Assembly: GCA_027483345.1 (NCBI GenBank)
Contig: JAIXUV010000298.1
Location: forward strand, 1 to 43,130
Reading direction: 5' to 3'
Length of the DNA stretch: 43,130 bases
Source: Verrucomicrobiales bacterium
Lineage (GTDB): Bacteria > Verrucomicrobiota > Verrucomicrobiia > Limisphaerales > UBA9464
The translations under genes and the position numbers were made by a program. The notes beneath the pieces are model-generated. The model was not told the DNA's origin, did not search any database, and was given only the letters and a program-made list of their open reading frames with translations. Below are positions 25,239-33,496 of this stretch, piece by piece. How positions within the stretch are numbered: position 1 is the stretch's first letter; each line of letters begins with the position of its first letter.

Positions 25239-26447
25239 ATGTCCGTCGTAGAGCGCACCATCACGGTCCAATATCGGCACCAGGTCCATTTCACGGAGGG
25301 ACTGTTCCAACCGTCGAACCCGGTCCTGCCTGACGTCTTCAGTGCCGGCGCCGGAGCAGGTCCGCGGCGTTGCGCCCGGGTCCTGCTCTTCGTCGACGAG
25401 GCCCTGCTCACTGCACGTCCGACCCTTGCGGCGGAGATCGAGTCGCGGTTCCAGGCGATGCCGGAGGCCGCCCGTTTGGTCTGTCCACCGGTTCCGATTC
25501 CCGGTGGCGAGGCGGTGAAGAACGCTTTCTTCCGGATCTCCGAGATCCACGCGCTGGTAGACCGCCACCACATCGACCGCCACAACTACGTCGTCGCGGT
25601 CGGCGGCGGGGCGCTCCTCGACATGGTCGGCCTCGCCGCGGCGACCGCCCACCGCGGCGTGCGGCACATACGCATCCCGACCACGACGCTCGCCCAGGAT
25701 GATTCCGGCGTGGGGGTGAAGAATGGCATCAACGCCTTCGGGAAGAAGAACTTCATCGGGACCTTCGCCCCGCCGTTCGCCGTCATCAACGACTTCGACC
25801 TCCTGTCGACGCTGCCCGACCGCGACAAACGTGCGGGCTACGTCGAGGCGGTGAAGGTGGCCTGCATCCGGGACACGGACTTCTTCAACCGGATCGAGGC
25901 CGACGCGCCCGCCTTGGCCCGGTTCGAGGCGGAGCCCATGAAGCGGCTCATCCGGCGCAGCGCGGAGCTCCACCTCGACCACATCGCCACGGGCGGCGAT
26001 CCGTTCGAGATGGGCAGCGCCAGACCCCTCGACTTCGGCCATTGGGCTGCCCACAAGCTGGAGCAGGTCTCCGATTACCGCCTCCGTCATGGTGAGGCGG
26101 TCGCCATCGGCATCGCCCTCGACGTGATCTATTCCCGTCTCCGCGGCTTCCTGCCGGCGGCCCCGGCGGAACGGATCCTCCGGCTCCTCGAGCGCTTGGG
26201 CTTCGAACTCTTCGCGGACGAGCTCCTGCTCGCGGACGAGTCCGGCAACCTCCGCATCACCGCCGGTCTCGAGGAGTTCCGGGAACATCTCGGCGGGGAA
26301 CTGACCATCACCTTGCTCCGCGACATCGGACGGGGGTTCGAGGTCCATGAGATGCTCCTGCCGGTGGTCCATGGGGCGCTTCAGGAACTCCGCGCCCGCC
26401 ATCTTGCCCGGTCGGGTGTCCGTGTGGTGCCGATGGCGGCGGCTTGA
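25239..26447 (+). CDS. eboD: EboD-family sugar-phosphate cyclase (3-dehydroquinate synthase-like)
   Basis: A 402-residue member of the dehydroquinate-synthase superfamily, closest in pattern to EboD. NAD-binding and core motifs are VAVGGGALLDMVGLAAATAHRG, PTTTLAQDDSGVGVKNGIN, FGKKNFIGTFAPPFAVIND and SARPLDFGHWAAHKLEQ. Metal ligands expected from the family are the Glu in GYVEAVKVA and the His residues in FGHWAAH and LRHGEAVAIG. EboD proteins are distinct from the shikimate-pathway enzyme AroB and are thought to cyclise a sugar phosphate, but the product is not established. No UbiA-type EboC follows; a small unrelated membrane protein does. Confidence 0.9.
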   Translation: MSVVERTITVQYRHQVHFTEGLFQPSNPVLPDVFSAGAGAGPRRCARVLLFVDEALLTARPTLAAEIESRFQAMPEAARLVCPPVPIPGGEAVKNAFFRISEIHALVDRHHIDRHNYVVAVGGGALLDMVGLAAATAHRGVRHIRIPTTTLAQDDSGVGVKNGINAFGKKNFIGTFAPPFAVINDFDLLSTLPDRDKRAGYVEAVKVACIRDTDFFNRIEADAPALARFEAEPMKRLIRRSAELHLDHIATGGDPFEMGSARPLDFGHWAAHKLEQVSDYRLRHGEAVAIGIALDVIYSRLRGFLPAAPAERILRLLERLGFELFADELLLADESGNLRITAGLEEFREHLGGELTITLLRDIGRGFEVHEMLLPVVHGALQELRARHLARSGVRVVPMAAA

Positions 26448-26529
26448 GGTTGGAAGGCGGATTGCCGCGCGGTCCCGACTATTCGCTGGCCCGAAGCCGG
26501 CTTTTCCCGACACTCCGCCGACGTTCTCG

Positions 26530-27078
26530 ATGAAGTTCCCGCTTTCCCAACTGGCGCTGGTCCTCGGTTCCGGCTGCCTGCTGGCCCACCTCTGGCCCCT
26601 GTTGAGCCCCGGTAGCTGCGCCGCCTGGTTGCGCCGCTTCCATCGCAACACCGCCGTCGGCGTGTTCCTCGTCCTGCTCGGCACCGCCTGGTTCGAGTGG
26701 AACCTGATCACCACCGACATCTCCGACTTCTCGGAGTTCCGGACTCCCTTGCTGGTGGGATTTGTCGTCCTCGGGATCGGATGCTGCTTCTTCGTCCGCG
26801 ACTACCTGTCCATCCGCGGCCTGGCCATCGTGGCCTGCCTTGCTGCGGACGTGGTCCTCGACTCCCAACGTTGGCATCCCAGCCCGTTCAAGAACGTGGT
26901 AACGGCCTGGGCCTACGTGTGGGTGGTCGCCGGCATGTGGTTGGCCGTCGCCCCTTGGCGCGCCCGCGACTGGCTGGCCTGGTGCACCGCACAGGAAAGC
27001 CGGTTGCGCGCGTTGGGTCTCGCAGGCGTCGCCTGGGGCGCGTTGGTCGCGGTCCTTGGCCTTACGGCCTACCGCTGA
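26530..27078 (+). CDS. Six-helix membrane protein of unknown function
   Basis: A 182-residue, very hydrophobic protein with about six transmembrane segments: near residues 5-25, 43-60, 72-90, 95-110, 125-143 and 160-178. Tryptophan is frequent and the loops are short. No domain is recognised. In particular it lacks the DxxxD motifs of UbiA prenyltransferases, so it is not EboC. The ATG at 26530 starts the first helix; the open frame upstream has no similarity. It lies 82 bp after eboD on the same strand and may share its transcript. A membrane partner for the EboD product is an untested possibility. Confidence 0.65.
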   Translation: MKFPLSQLALVLGSGCLLAHLWPLLSPGSCAAWLRRFHRNTAVGVFLVLLGTAWFEWNLITTDISDFSEFRTPLLVGFVVLGIGCCFFVRDYLSIRGLAIVACLAADVVLDSQRWHPSPFKNVVTAWAYVWVVAGMWLAVAPWRARDWLAWCTAQESRLRALGLAGVAWGALVAVLGLTAYR

Positions 27079-27875
27079 TCCCTGCGGTCTTCGACGTCTC
27101 CCTCGGACTCCGGTCCCGGGAGTTGCACGATCAGTAGGGCTTCCGCGTCGTCGCCGGCGGGAGCAAGGGCGAGCACCTCACCCTGCGGTCCCACCACCAT
27201 CGACGAACCGATGCAGCGCCATCCCGTCCACGCTCCGGCCACCACCGGTCCCACGTTGCTGCAGCCGGCGATCGACATGCCGAATTCCCGGCAGACCCGA
27301 CCGTAGCTTTCCTTCCAGAGCCCGCCATAAGGCTCCGACACCAGATCCCGCTCCGGCGGTACCGCCCAGGCGCAGGGCGAAAGGATCCACCGGGCGCCGC
27401 GTCGTCCCAACTCCCGCGTGTGCACCAACCCCTCGGCGAAGGCGTCCGCGCAGATGACCACGCCGCCCCGGCCCCAAGGCGTCTCCACGGTCTCCACCCG
27501 GTCGCCGACGTCATAGAGCTCCTGGGCGAAGTCGAGTTCGTGGATCTTGCGATGGTGGTGGACGACGGTTCCTTCCGCGGACACGAGGATTGCCGCGTTG
27601 TGCAGTCGAGCCCCGTTCCTCTCCACCAGGCCGGCGCAGACCCAGATGCGGTGGCGCCGTGCGGATTCGCAGAGCCGAACGCAGGCCTCGCCGTCGGGAA
27701 CGCCACCCGCCAGGATCCGTGCGCTGGGGTGGGTCCAGCCGCAGTCCAACGTCTCCGGCAGCACGACGATCTCCGCGCCCGCGCGGGCCGCCTCGCCGAT
27801 CGCCCGATCCGCGCGGGCGAGGTTCGTTTCCGGGAGGCCGGGTTCCACCCGGATCTGGGCCAGGGCAAGTCGCAT
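27069..27875 (-). CDS. Carbon-nitrogen hydrolase (nitrilase superfamily)
   Basis: A 268-residue nitrilase-superfamily amidohydrolase. The catalytic triad is visible: E41 in VVLPET, K110 in HHHRKIH and C142 in GVVICADAF. The order and spacing match aliphatic amidases, N-carbamoyl hydrolases and related C-N hydrolases. The substrate cannot be told from sequence alone. The ATG at 27875 gives the standard MRLALAQIRV beginning. Its 3' end overlaps the convergent membrane-protein gene by about ten bases. Its start is 58 bp from the divergent PrcA-like gene, so the two share a promoter region. Confidence 0.9.
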   Translation of the reverse strand: MRLALAQIRVEPGLPETNLARADRAIGEAARAGAEIVVLPETLDCGWTHPSARILAGGVPDGEACVRLCESARRHRIWVCAGLVERNGARLHNAAILVSAEGTVVHHHRKIHELDFAQELYDVGDRVETVETPWGRGGVVICADAFAEGLVHTRELGRRGARWILSPCAWAVPPERDLVSEPYGGLWKESYGRVCREFGMSIAGCSNVGPVVAGAWTGWRCIGSSMVVGPQGEVLALAPAGDDAEALLIVQLPGPESEGDVEDRRDQR

Positions 27876-27933
27876 GCGGGAATCGTTTCCGGCCCTTGGC
27901 GAAGCCGGCGTTTGGGGTGAGTCTCGGGGCGAC

Positions 27934-28647
27934 ATGACCGACGAACCGTACCGTTGGCTCGAGGCCGTCGCCCAACGACGCGAGTATGTCCGCGACCAGA
28001 TCCGCGACGCCACCCCGGCGTTCGCGGTGGGACTTCCGGACGGCATCCTCGTCCTTGGCCTCGGCACCCCGGGCACGAAGGTCTTCGAGGTGCATGACCG
28101 CCACGCGGTGGCGGCGCTGGGACATCCCTCCGACATCGAACGGATCCGTCAGGCCGCGATCGACGCCGCCCACCTGGAAGCCTTCACCCGCGCGCCGGAG
28201 GACCTCAGCCTGAGGCGTCTCGTGGGCTTCAGCCTCAGCGCCGCGTTGAAGGGCGCCTTCGAGGACCTCCGCGCAGCTCCGGTCCTCGCCGAGTTCCTCT
28301 TCGTCGAACTGGCCGACACCCCGGCCAAGGACGTGTTCGCGCGACTCCACGCCGACGGTGGCTTCACTTTTTCCAGTCGGTTCTCGGTGGCCGCCGCCCA
28401 GGGCGAAGCCGAGATCCGGGCTGCGCTGGAGACCTCGCTGGAGGGCGTGGTGGACCGCACGGAAGCGGCCCGTCGATGTCTGGCAGCTTGGGAAGGCTGG
28501 GTCGCGGGTGAGGCTGGACGTCGGGTCGCTCCGAATCCGGTCCGGGGTGTCGACAGCCCTTCGTGGGAGGCCGCGTGGCTGCGTCGTCATGGCGGACCTG
28601 CGGCCCGGTTCGAACCGCTCCCCGTCCAAACGCTCGGCCTTCCCTGA
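27934..28647 (+). CDS. prcA: Proteasome alpha-subunit-like protein (PrcA-like)
   Basis: A 237-residue protein of the Ntn-hydrolase proteasome fold, closest to bacterial alpha subunits. The N-terminal helix (YRWLEAVAQRREYVRDQI) followed by TPAFAVGLPDGILVLGLG corresponds to the actinobacterial PrcA start (MRERSELARKGI, then VVALAYAGGVLFV). Later segments VAALGHPSDIERIRQAAI, RLVGFSLSAALKGAFED and VLAEFLFVEL follow the PrcA pattern. Like other alpha subunits it has no N-terminal catalytic threonine. The PafA/Dop-like gene starts 13 bp downstream, the pairing seen in bacterial proteasome loci. No beta subunit (PrcB) is in the window. The assignment is from pattern recognition and is fairly secure because of the neighbour. 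Confidence 0.78.
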   Translation: MTDEPYRWLEAVAQRREYVRDQIRDATPAFAVGLPDGILVLGLGTPGTKVFEVHDRHAVAALGHPSDIERIRQAAIDAAHLEAFTRAPEDLSLRRLVGFSLSAALKGAFEDLRAAPVLAEFLFVELADTPAKDVFARLHADGGFTFSSRFSVAAAQGEAEIRAALETSLEGVVDRTEAARRCLAAWEGWVAGEAGRRVAPNPVRGVDSPSWEAAWLRRHGGPAARFEPLPVQTLGLP

Positions 28648-28660
28648 GCCCTCCACGCCG

Positions 28661-30103
28661 ATGCATCGCCTCGTCGGACTCGAGACCGAATACGGCTGCC
28701 TGAGCTCCGATCCCTCCGGCCCCGGTCCCGCGGTCGCCCGGCTTCGGGACTGGATCTTCGGCGGGAACCGGCTCGGACTTCTCGACCGACACCAGCGCGA
28801 CTGGGATGAGCCGGCCGGGAACGGCGGCTTCCTCTTCAACGGTGGCCGTGCCTACGTGGACATGGGCCACCTGGAGATCTGCACGCCCGAGTGCCTTGGG
28901 ATCGCCGACCTGGTCCGCTTCGACCGCGCCGGCGACCGGATGCTCTCCGAGGGCGTGGCGGAAACCGGGTTGGGCGACGTGGCGGGATTCCTGCGCAACA
29001 ACGTCGACCACTTCACCGGCGCCACCTTCGGATGCCACGAGAACTACCTCGTGCGCCGGACCGTCCCGCTGCATGAGCGGAACGTCATCTCCCTGCTGGC
29101 CTTCCTGGCGTTGCGCACCCTCTACACCGGAGCGGGGAAGGTGGGCGGGGTACCCGGCGTCGAACTGGGCGGCGGCGGCGAGTCCCCGCCCGTTCCAATC
29201 CAATTCCAGGTCAGCCAACGCGCCGACTACATCCAGAATGAGCTGTTCGAATGGGTGCAGTTCAACCGTTCCCTGATCAACACCCGCGACGAGCCGCTCG
29301 CGGATTCCCGGCGCTTCCGTCGGCTCCACCTGCTGCACGGCGACACCAGCGTGCTGCCCTGGACCCTGGCCATGAAGGTCGGCACCACGGCGCTCGTGCT
29401 GGACCTGCTGGAGATCGACCATCTGCCGCCGGTTTCCCTGCAGGACTCTGTCGCCGTCCTCCGGCGTCTTTCGAGGCAACCCGACGGACCGTGGAGGGTG
29501 CCCATCGAGGGCTCGTCCGAGGCCGAGGCCGTCGAGGTGCTCGCCCGCTATCAGCGGCTTGCGGAATCCGAGTTCCGGGGACGCGACGCGGAGACCGACC
29601 TCGTGCTTTCCGAATGGCGCCTGGCCCTCGAAGCCTTGGAAAGCGGCCCGGAGACGCTGGTCGGTCGCGTGGACTGGATCACCAAGCGGTGGCTTCTCCG
29701 CCAGTTCGTCGAGTCCGAGGGGCTCGACTGGTCGGACGACTGGCTGAAGTCGCTCGACCTGGAGTTCCACCGCGTGGATCCCGAACGGAACCTCGCCTGG
29801 CCGACGGTTGCCGAGGGGACTCCGTGGACGCCGTCCCCGGAAGCGGTCGCTTCGGCCATGGACCAGCCTCCGGCCGACACGAGGGCCGCGGTGCGGGGCA
29901 GGGCGGTGCGCGAACTCGCGGGCCGGAAGGTGGCCGCGTTCCTCGACTGGGAGGTTGTCGACGCCGAAGGGGTCAATCCCCTCATGCTCCCGAATCCGTT
30001 CGATCCCGATCCGGCGCCGCTCGCCGAATGGCTGCAGGGTCTCGACCAGGCCCGGCCTGCGGCGTCGCCCCCGGAGAACGTGCCGCCAGTGGATCCGGAT
30101 TGA
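28661..30103 (+). CDS. Pup/UBact ligase-deamidase family protein (PafA/Dop-like)
   Basis: A 480-residue protein of the PafA/Dop carboxylate-amine-ligase fold. Active-site elements are VGLETEYG (E8 and E10), GGRAYVDMGHLE (D67, the family catalytic aspartate), PEC at 76-78, RNNVDHFTGATFGCHENYL (112-130), SQRADYI and INTRDEPLADSRRFRRLH (206-223), and KVGTTALVLDLLE. It resembles both PafA (ligase) and Dop (deamidase/depupylase). The RRDW-like insert before GGFLFN and the PPADTRAAVRGR segment lean to Dop, but this is not decisive. The gene follows PrcA. No Pup or UBact tag and no Mpa/ARC ATPase is nearby. The start at 28661 fits the conserved N-terminus. Confidence 0.85.
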   Translation: MHRLVGLETEYGCLSSDPSGPGPAVARLRDWIFGGNRLGLLDRHQRDWDEPAGNGGFLFNGGRAYVDMGHLEICTPECLGIADLVRFDRAGDRMLSEGVAETGLGDVAGFLRNNVDHFTGATFGCHENYLVRRTVPLHERNVISLLAFLALRTLYTGAGKVGGVPGVELGGGGESPPVPIQFQVSQRADYIQNELFEWVQFNRSLINTRDEPLADSRRFRRLHLLHGDTSVLPWTLAMKVGTTALVLDLLEIDHLPPVSLQDSVAVLRRLSRQPDGPWRVPIEGSSEAEAVEVLARYQRLAESEFRGRDAETDLVLSEWRLALEALESGPETLVGRVDWITKRWLLRQFVESEGLDWSDDWLKSLDLEFHRVDPERNLAWPTVAEGTPWTPSPEAVASAMDQPPADTRAAVRGRAVRELAGRKVAAFLDWEVVDAEGVNPLMLPNPFDPDPAPLAEWLQGLDQARPAASPPENVPPVDPD

Positions 30104-30159
30104 TCCCGTGACGCGTTGCGTCAGGCTGCCGCCGTCCCCGATCCAGCCACCGCCACGCC

Positions 30160-31188
30160 ATGATCCGCTCCCGATCCTTCCTCTCCGCCGCCCTCCGTTT
30201 CGCCTTGGCGGCGTCTCCGCTGTTGTGCGCCCGTGCGGACGAGTCGACTCCGGCCACCCGCACCGTCGCCGCCGCCGAGGCGTTGATCTCCACCCTGGAT
30301 GCCGCCCAGCGGTCGGCCGTGGTCTTCGCCTACACCAACCAGGTCCAGCGCCGCCTGTGGTCCAACCTGCCCACGCCGATGGTCCGACGCACCGGACTCC
30401 GCTGGGGCGACCTCAAGCCCGACCAGTTGAAGGCGGCCGAGGGAGTGCTGAAGGCCGCACTCAGCGGCATGGGCTACGAGAAGGTCATGAGCATCGTCGA
30501 GGCGGAGGAGGTGCTGAAGAACTCCCCGGGCAACCCGGGGAACCTCGTCTTCGGAAAGGACGAGTTCTACCTCTCGTTCGTCGGCGCCCCTTCTGCCGAG
30601 AAGCCCTGGATGATCCAGTTCGGCGGGCATCACCTGGCGATCAACGTCACCGTCGCCGGAACCAACGGCGTGCTCACCCCGAGCCTCACCTGCACGCAAC
30701 CGGCCAGCTTCCAGCGCGACGGCAAGACGGTCCGGCCGCTCGGACGCGAGAACGACCTCGCGTTCCAGCTGATGGGGACCCTCGACGCCTCCCAGAAGTC
30801 CGCGGCGGTGCTCGGCGCGCGGTTCCGCGACATCGTCCTCGGGCCCGGTCAGGACGGACGCCGCATCGCCCCGGAGGGTGTGAAGGTGTCCACGTTCACG
30901 CCGGCCCAACGGAAGCTGTTGCTGGAACTTGTCTCGCAATGGGTCGCGATCATCCGCGACGACGCCGCGGCCGCGAAGATGTCCGAGATCGAAGGCAACC
31001 TCGACCAGACCTGGTTCGCCTGGAGCGGCCCGACGGAGCCGGGATCGGCCGCCTACTTCCGCATCCAGGGCCCCACGGTGGTCATCGAGTACGCTCCCCA
31101 GAGCCTCGGCGGTTCCGCGTTGAACCACACCCACACCATCTACCGGGACCCCACCAACGACTACGGCAGCCGCTTCGGCGGCTTCTGA
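30160..31188 (+). CDS. Secreted DUF3500 family protein
   Basis: A 342-residue protein with a signal peptide (residues 1 to about 26, ending LLCARA) and a DUF3500-type body. Recognisable family segments are FAYTNQVQRRLWSNLPTPMVRRTGLRWGDL, GKDEFYLSFVG, WMIQFGGHHLAINVT and LNHTHTIYRDPTNDYG. The conserved His-rich stretches (FGGHHLA, NHTHTIYRDP) could bind metal, but the family function is unknown. It lies 56 bp after the PafA/Dop-like gene on the same strand and 16 bp before the HupE-ectodomain-like gene. The latter two are probably a functional pair. Confidence 0.85.
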   Translation: MIRSRSFLSAALRFALAASPLLCARADESTPATRTVAAAEALISTLDAAQRSAVVFAYTNQVQRRLWSNLPTPMVRRTGLRWGDLKPDQLKAAEGVLKAALSGMGYEKVMSIVEAEEVLKNSPGNPGNLVFGKDEFYLSFVGAPSAEKPWMIQFGGHHLAINVTVAGTNGVLTPSLTCTQPASFQRDGKTVRPLGRENDLAFQLMGTLDASQKSAAVLGARFRDIVLGPGQDGRRIAPEGVKVSTFTPAQRKLLLELVSQWVAIIRDDAAAAKMSEIEGNLDQTWFAWSGPTEPGSAAYFRIQGPTVVIEYAPQSLGGSALNHTHTIYRDPTNDYGSRFGGF

Positions 31189-31204
31189 TCGGCGGCTTCC
31201 CCTC

Positions 31205-31921
31205 GTGACCGTCTCACGTCGATGGCTCCGGGCCGGCCTCGCCGCGCTGCTCTGCGCCGCCTCGCCGGCCTTGGCCCATCGCACGGACGAGTACCTCCAG
31301 GCGGTGTTGATCGGCGTGGAGCCGACTTCGATCCTGGTGGATCTCGCCCTGACCCCGGGAAGCGGGGTGGCCGGCCCGCTGTTGCGTCTGATGGATCCCG
31401 ACGGCGATGAGGTGGTCTCGGAGACGGAAGGTCGGCGGTACGCCGAGTCCATCCGGCGGGACATCGGTCTGCGCCTCGACGGCAAGTCGCTGGACCCCGG
31501 GGAAGCCGAGTGGTTCTTCGCCGCACCCGCTTCGATGAAGGATGGGACCGGAACCAGCCGGTTGGTGTGGAAGTTGGCTGTTCCGCCGCTGCCGCCGGGG
31601 GAACACCGCCTTGGGTGGCACAACCGCCATCTTCCCGGCCTCAGTGTCTATCTCGCCAACGCGCTCCAGCCGGAGTCCCCGCGCATCGCCGTCCTCCAGC
31701 AGGTCCGCAGCACGAACCAGTCGGAACTCGAGGTGCGGTTCCGCGTGGAGCCGGCTCCGGATTCCGATTCCATTCCGGCGTCGACGCCGGACGTTTCCGT
31801 GGCGCCGGTTCCGGAGACCTTCGGGCCCAAGCCCACATGGATCGTGGTCGCCGCGTCCACGTTGGTGGCCTTCGGGTTGGTCCCGGCTTGGATCCTCCTG
31901 GCACGCCGCGGACGGCGGTGA
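31205..31921 (+). CDS. Membrane-anchored protein resembling the HupE/UreJ ectodomain
   Basis: A 238-residue protein starting at GTG. A signal peptide ends ASPALA; the mature N-terminus begins AHRTDEYLQAVLIGVEP, the pattern found at the start of the extracytoplasmic domain of HupE/UreJ_2-type membrane proteins. A beta-rich region (about 30-190) follows, then a low-complexity Ser/Pro linker and one C-terminal helix (WIVVAASTLVAFGLVPAWILLARRG) with a basic end. The multi-helix permease-like domain of HupE is absent. It is tightly coupled to the DUF3500 gene. The function is unknown. Confidence 0.65.
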   Translation: MTVSRRWLRAGLAALLCAASPALAHRTDEYLQAVLIGVEPTSILVDLALTPGSGVAGPLLRLMDPDGDEVVSETEGRRYAESIRRDIGLRLDGKSLDPGEAEWFFAAPASMKDGTGTSRLVWKLAVPPLPPGEHRLGWHNRHLPGLSVYLANALQPESPRIAVLQQVRSTNQSELEVRFRVEPAPDSDSIPASTPDVSVAPVPETFGPKPTWIVVAASTLVAFGLVPAWILLARRGRR

Positions 31922-31939
31922 GGCGGCGCGGTACCGACG

Positions 31940-33442
31940 TCAGGAATCCATCGCCGTGGAATCCCCGACCGCGGCGGCGAGGAGCTCGGCTTCGGTCCAT
32001 TCGCCGACAGGCTTGACTGCGACGAGGCGTCCGCGGTGGAAGACCCCGATCGTGTCGCACACGCCCATGAGTTCGGGCAGATAGGAGCTGGCCATCACGA
32101 TCGCCTTGCCTGCGCCCGCGGCCTTGTCGATGCGTCGGTAGATGTGGACCTTGCTGCCGACGTCTATGCCCCGGGTCGGCTCGTCGAGCAGCAGCACGGG
32201 AACCTGATGGTAGAGGAGCCGGCCGAAGGCGACCTTCTGCTGGTTTCCGCCGGAGAGTTCGCCGACCGGCTGCAATTCGTCGCGGGCCCGGATGTCGAGC
32301 GGCTGCATCCAGTCGAGGGCCATGTGCCGCTCTGCGGTGGTCCTCCAGAAGCCGTAGGAAACGAGGTCGCCGGGGCGGGTGATGAGCAGGTTCTCTGCGA
32401 CGCTGCGGGCGAGCAGCAGGCCGTCCTCCTTGCGGTTCTCACTTAGGAAACCGATGCCGGTCTCCCAGTTCTGCCGGGGGTTCAGGCCGGTGACGTCCCG
32501 GCCGTCGAAGACCACCTTGCCCTTGCGGATGGCGTCGATGCCGAAGATCGCACGGAGGGTCTCCGAGCGTCCTGCGCCAACCAAGCCGAAGAGTCCCAGC
32601 ACCTCTCCGGAACGCAGGGAAAAGGTGACGTCCTCGGGCTTGCCGACGCCGCCGAGCGCGGTGACCTCGAAGACGGGATCGCCGATCTCGCGGGGTTCGC
32701 GCGGATACAGCTCGTCGACCTCGCGTCCGACCATCACCTGGATCAGGTCGGCGTTGGAGACGTCCGCGAGGTTCCCGGTCGCCACGCTGGATCCGTCCCG
32801 GAGGATGGTGAACCGGGAGCAGACTCGACGGGACTCCTCGAGGAAATGGCTGACGTAGAGCAGGCTCACGCCTTGGCTGCGCAGACGGTCGAGCACGGTG
32901 AAGAGGTGTTCCGTGTCGGCGCGGGTGAGGCTGGAGGTGGGTTCGTCGAGGATCAGCAGCCGCGGCTGGACGAGGAGCGCCCGTGCGATCTCGACAAGCT
33001 GCTGCTGGGCGATCGGCAGTTGGCCGGCCGGAAGGTCGAGCGGGATGGAATCCGCCCCGAGCATCCGAAGCGCCTCACGTGCCGTCGAGCGCTGGAGTTC
33101 GCGGTCCACCCAACCGAAGCGTCCCGGCTCCTCGCCGAGCGTGATGTTCTCGGCGACGGTGAGGTGGCCGGCCAGGCACAGTTCCTGATGAATCATCGCC
33201 ACACCCGCATGGCGCGCCCCATGCGGGCCGCCGGGCGAGTAGGGAAGGCCTTCGAAGAGGATCGTTCCCTGGTCGGCCTCGTGCACGCCTCCGAGGATCT
33301 TGAGCAGCGTGCTCTTGCCAGCGCCGTTCTCCCCGATCAGGGCATGCGCCTCACCCGGCGCCACGGTGAGCGTGACATTGCGCAAGGCGCGGGTCGCGCC
33401 GAAGGACTTGGCCACGTCCGTCAGTTCAAGCCGGGGTGTCAT
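31940..33442 (-). CDS. Sugar ABC transporter ATP-binding protein (RbsA-like)
   Basis: A 500-residue fused double ABC ATPase of the ribose/xylose (RbsA/XylG/MglA) type. The first domain has Walker A GENGAGKST, the Q-loop MIHQELCLAGHLTVAENI, a degenerate signature (LPIAQQQLVEIARAL) typical for this group, and Walker B LLILDEPTSSL. The second has the degenerate Walker A GLVGAGRSE, the signature LSGGNQQKVAFGR and LLLDEPTRGIDVGSK. It couples ATP hydrolysis to import of a monosaccharide or related compound. The binding-protein gene lies 54 bp upstream. The permease gene expected next is replaced by an unrelated gene on the opposite strand. Confidence 0.93.
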   Translation of the reverse strand: MTPRLELTDVAKSFGATRALRNVTLTVAPGEAHALIGENGAGKSTLLKILGGVHEADQGTILFEGLPYSPGGPHGARHAGVAMIHQELCLAGHLTVAENITLGEEPGRFGWVDRELQRSTAREALRMLGADSIPLDLPAGQLPIAQQQLVEIARALLVQPRLLILDEPTSSLTRADTEHLFTVLDRLRSQGVSLLYVSHFLEESRRVCSRFTILRDGSSVATGNLADVSNADLIQVMVGREVDELYPREPREIGDPVFEVTALGGVGKPEDVTFSLRSGEVLGLFGLVGAGRSETLRAIFGIDAIRKGKVVFDGRDVTGLNPRQNWETGIGFLSENRKEDGLLLARSVAENLLITRPGDLVSYGFWRTTAERHMALDWMQPLDIRARDELQPVGELSGGNQQKVAFGRLLYHQVPVLLLDEPTRGIDVGSKVHIYRRIDKAAGAGKAIVMASSYLPELMGVCDTIGVFHRGRLVAVKPVGEWTEAELLAAAVGDSTAMDS

Positions 33443-33496
33443 CAGGTTGCTGGGTGTTGTTCGGAGCCCAGAGCGGATTCCGCCCGGGCCGTCGGG

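Noticed and set aside
26530-27078. EboC-type UbiA prenyltransferase after eboD
   Set aside because: The protein is too short and lacks the Asp-rich motifs of UbiA enzymes.
27876-28660. A Pup/UBact tag gene beside PrcA
   Set aside because: The 58-bp upstream and 13-bp downstream gaps are too small, and no frame ends in the expected Gly-Glu/Gln.
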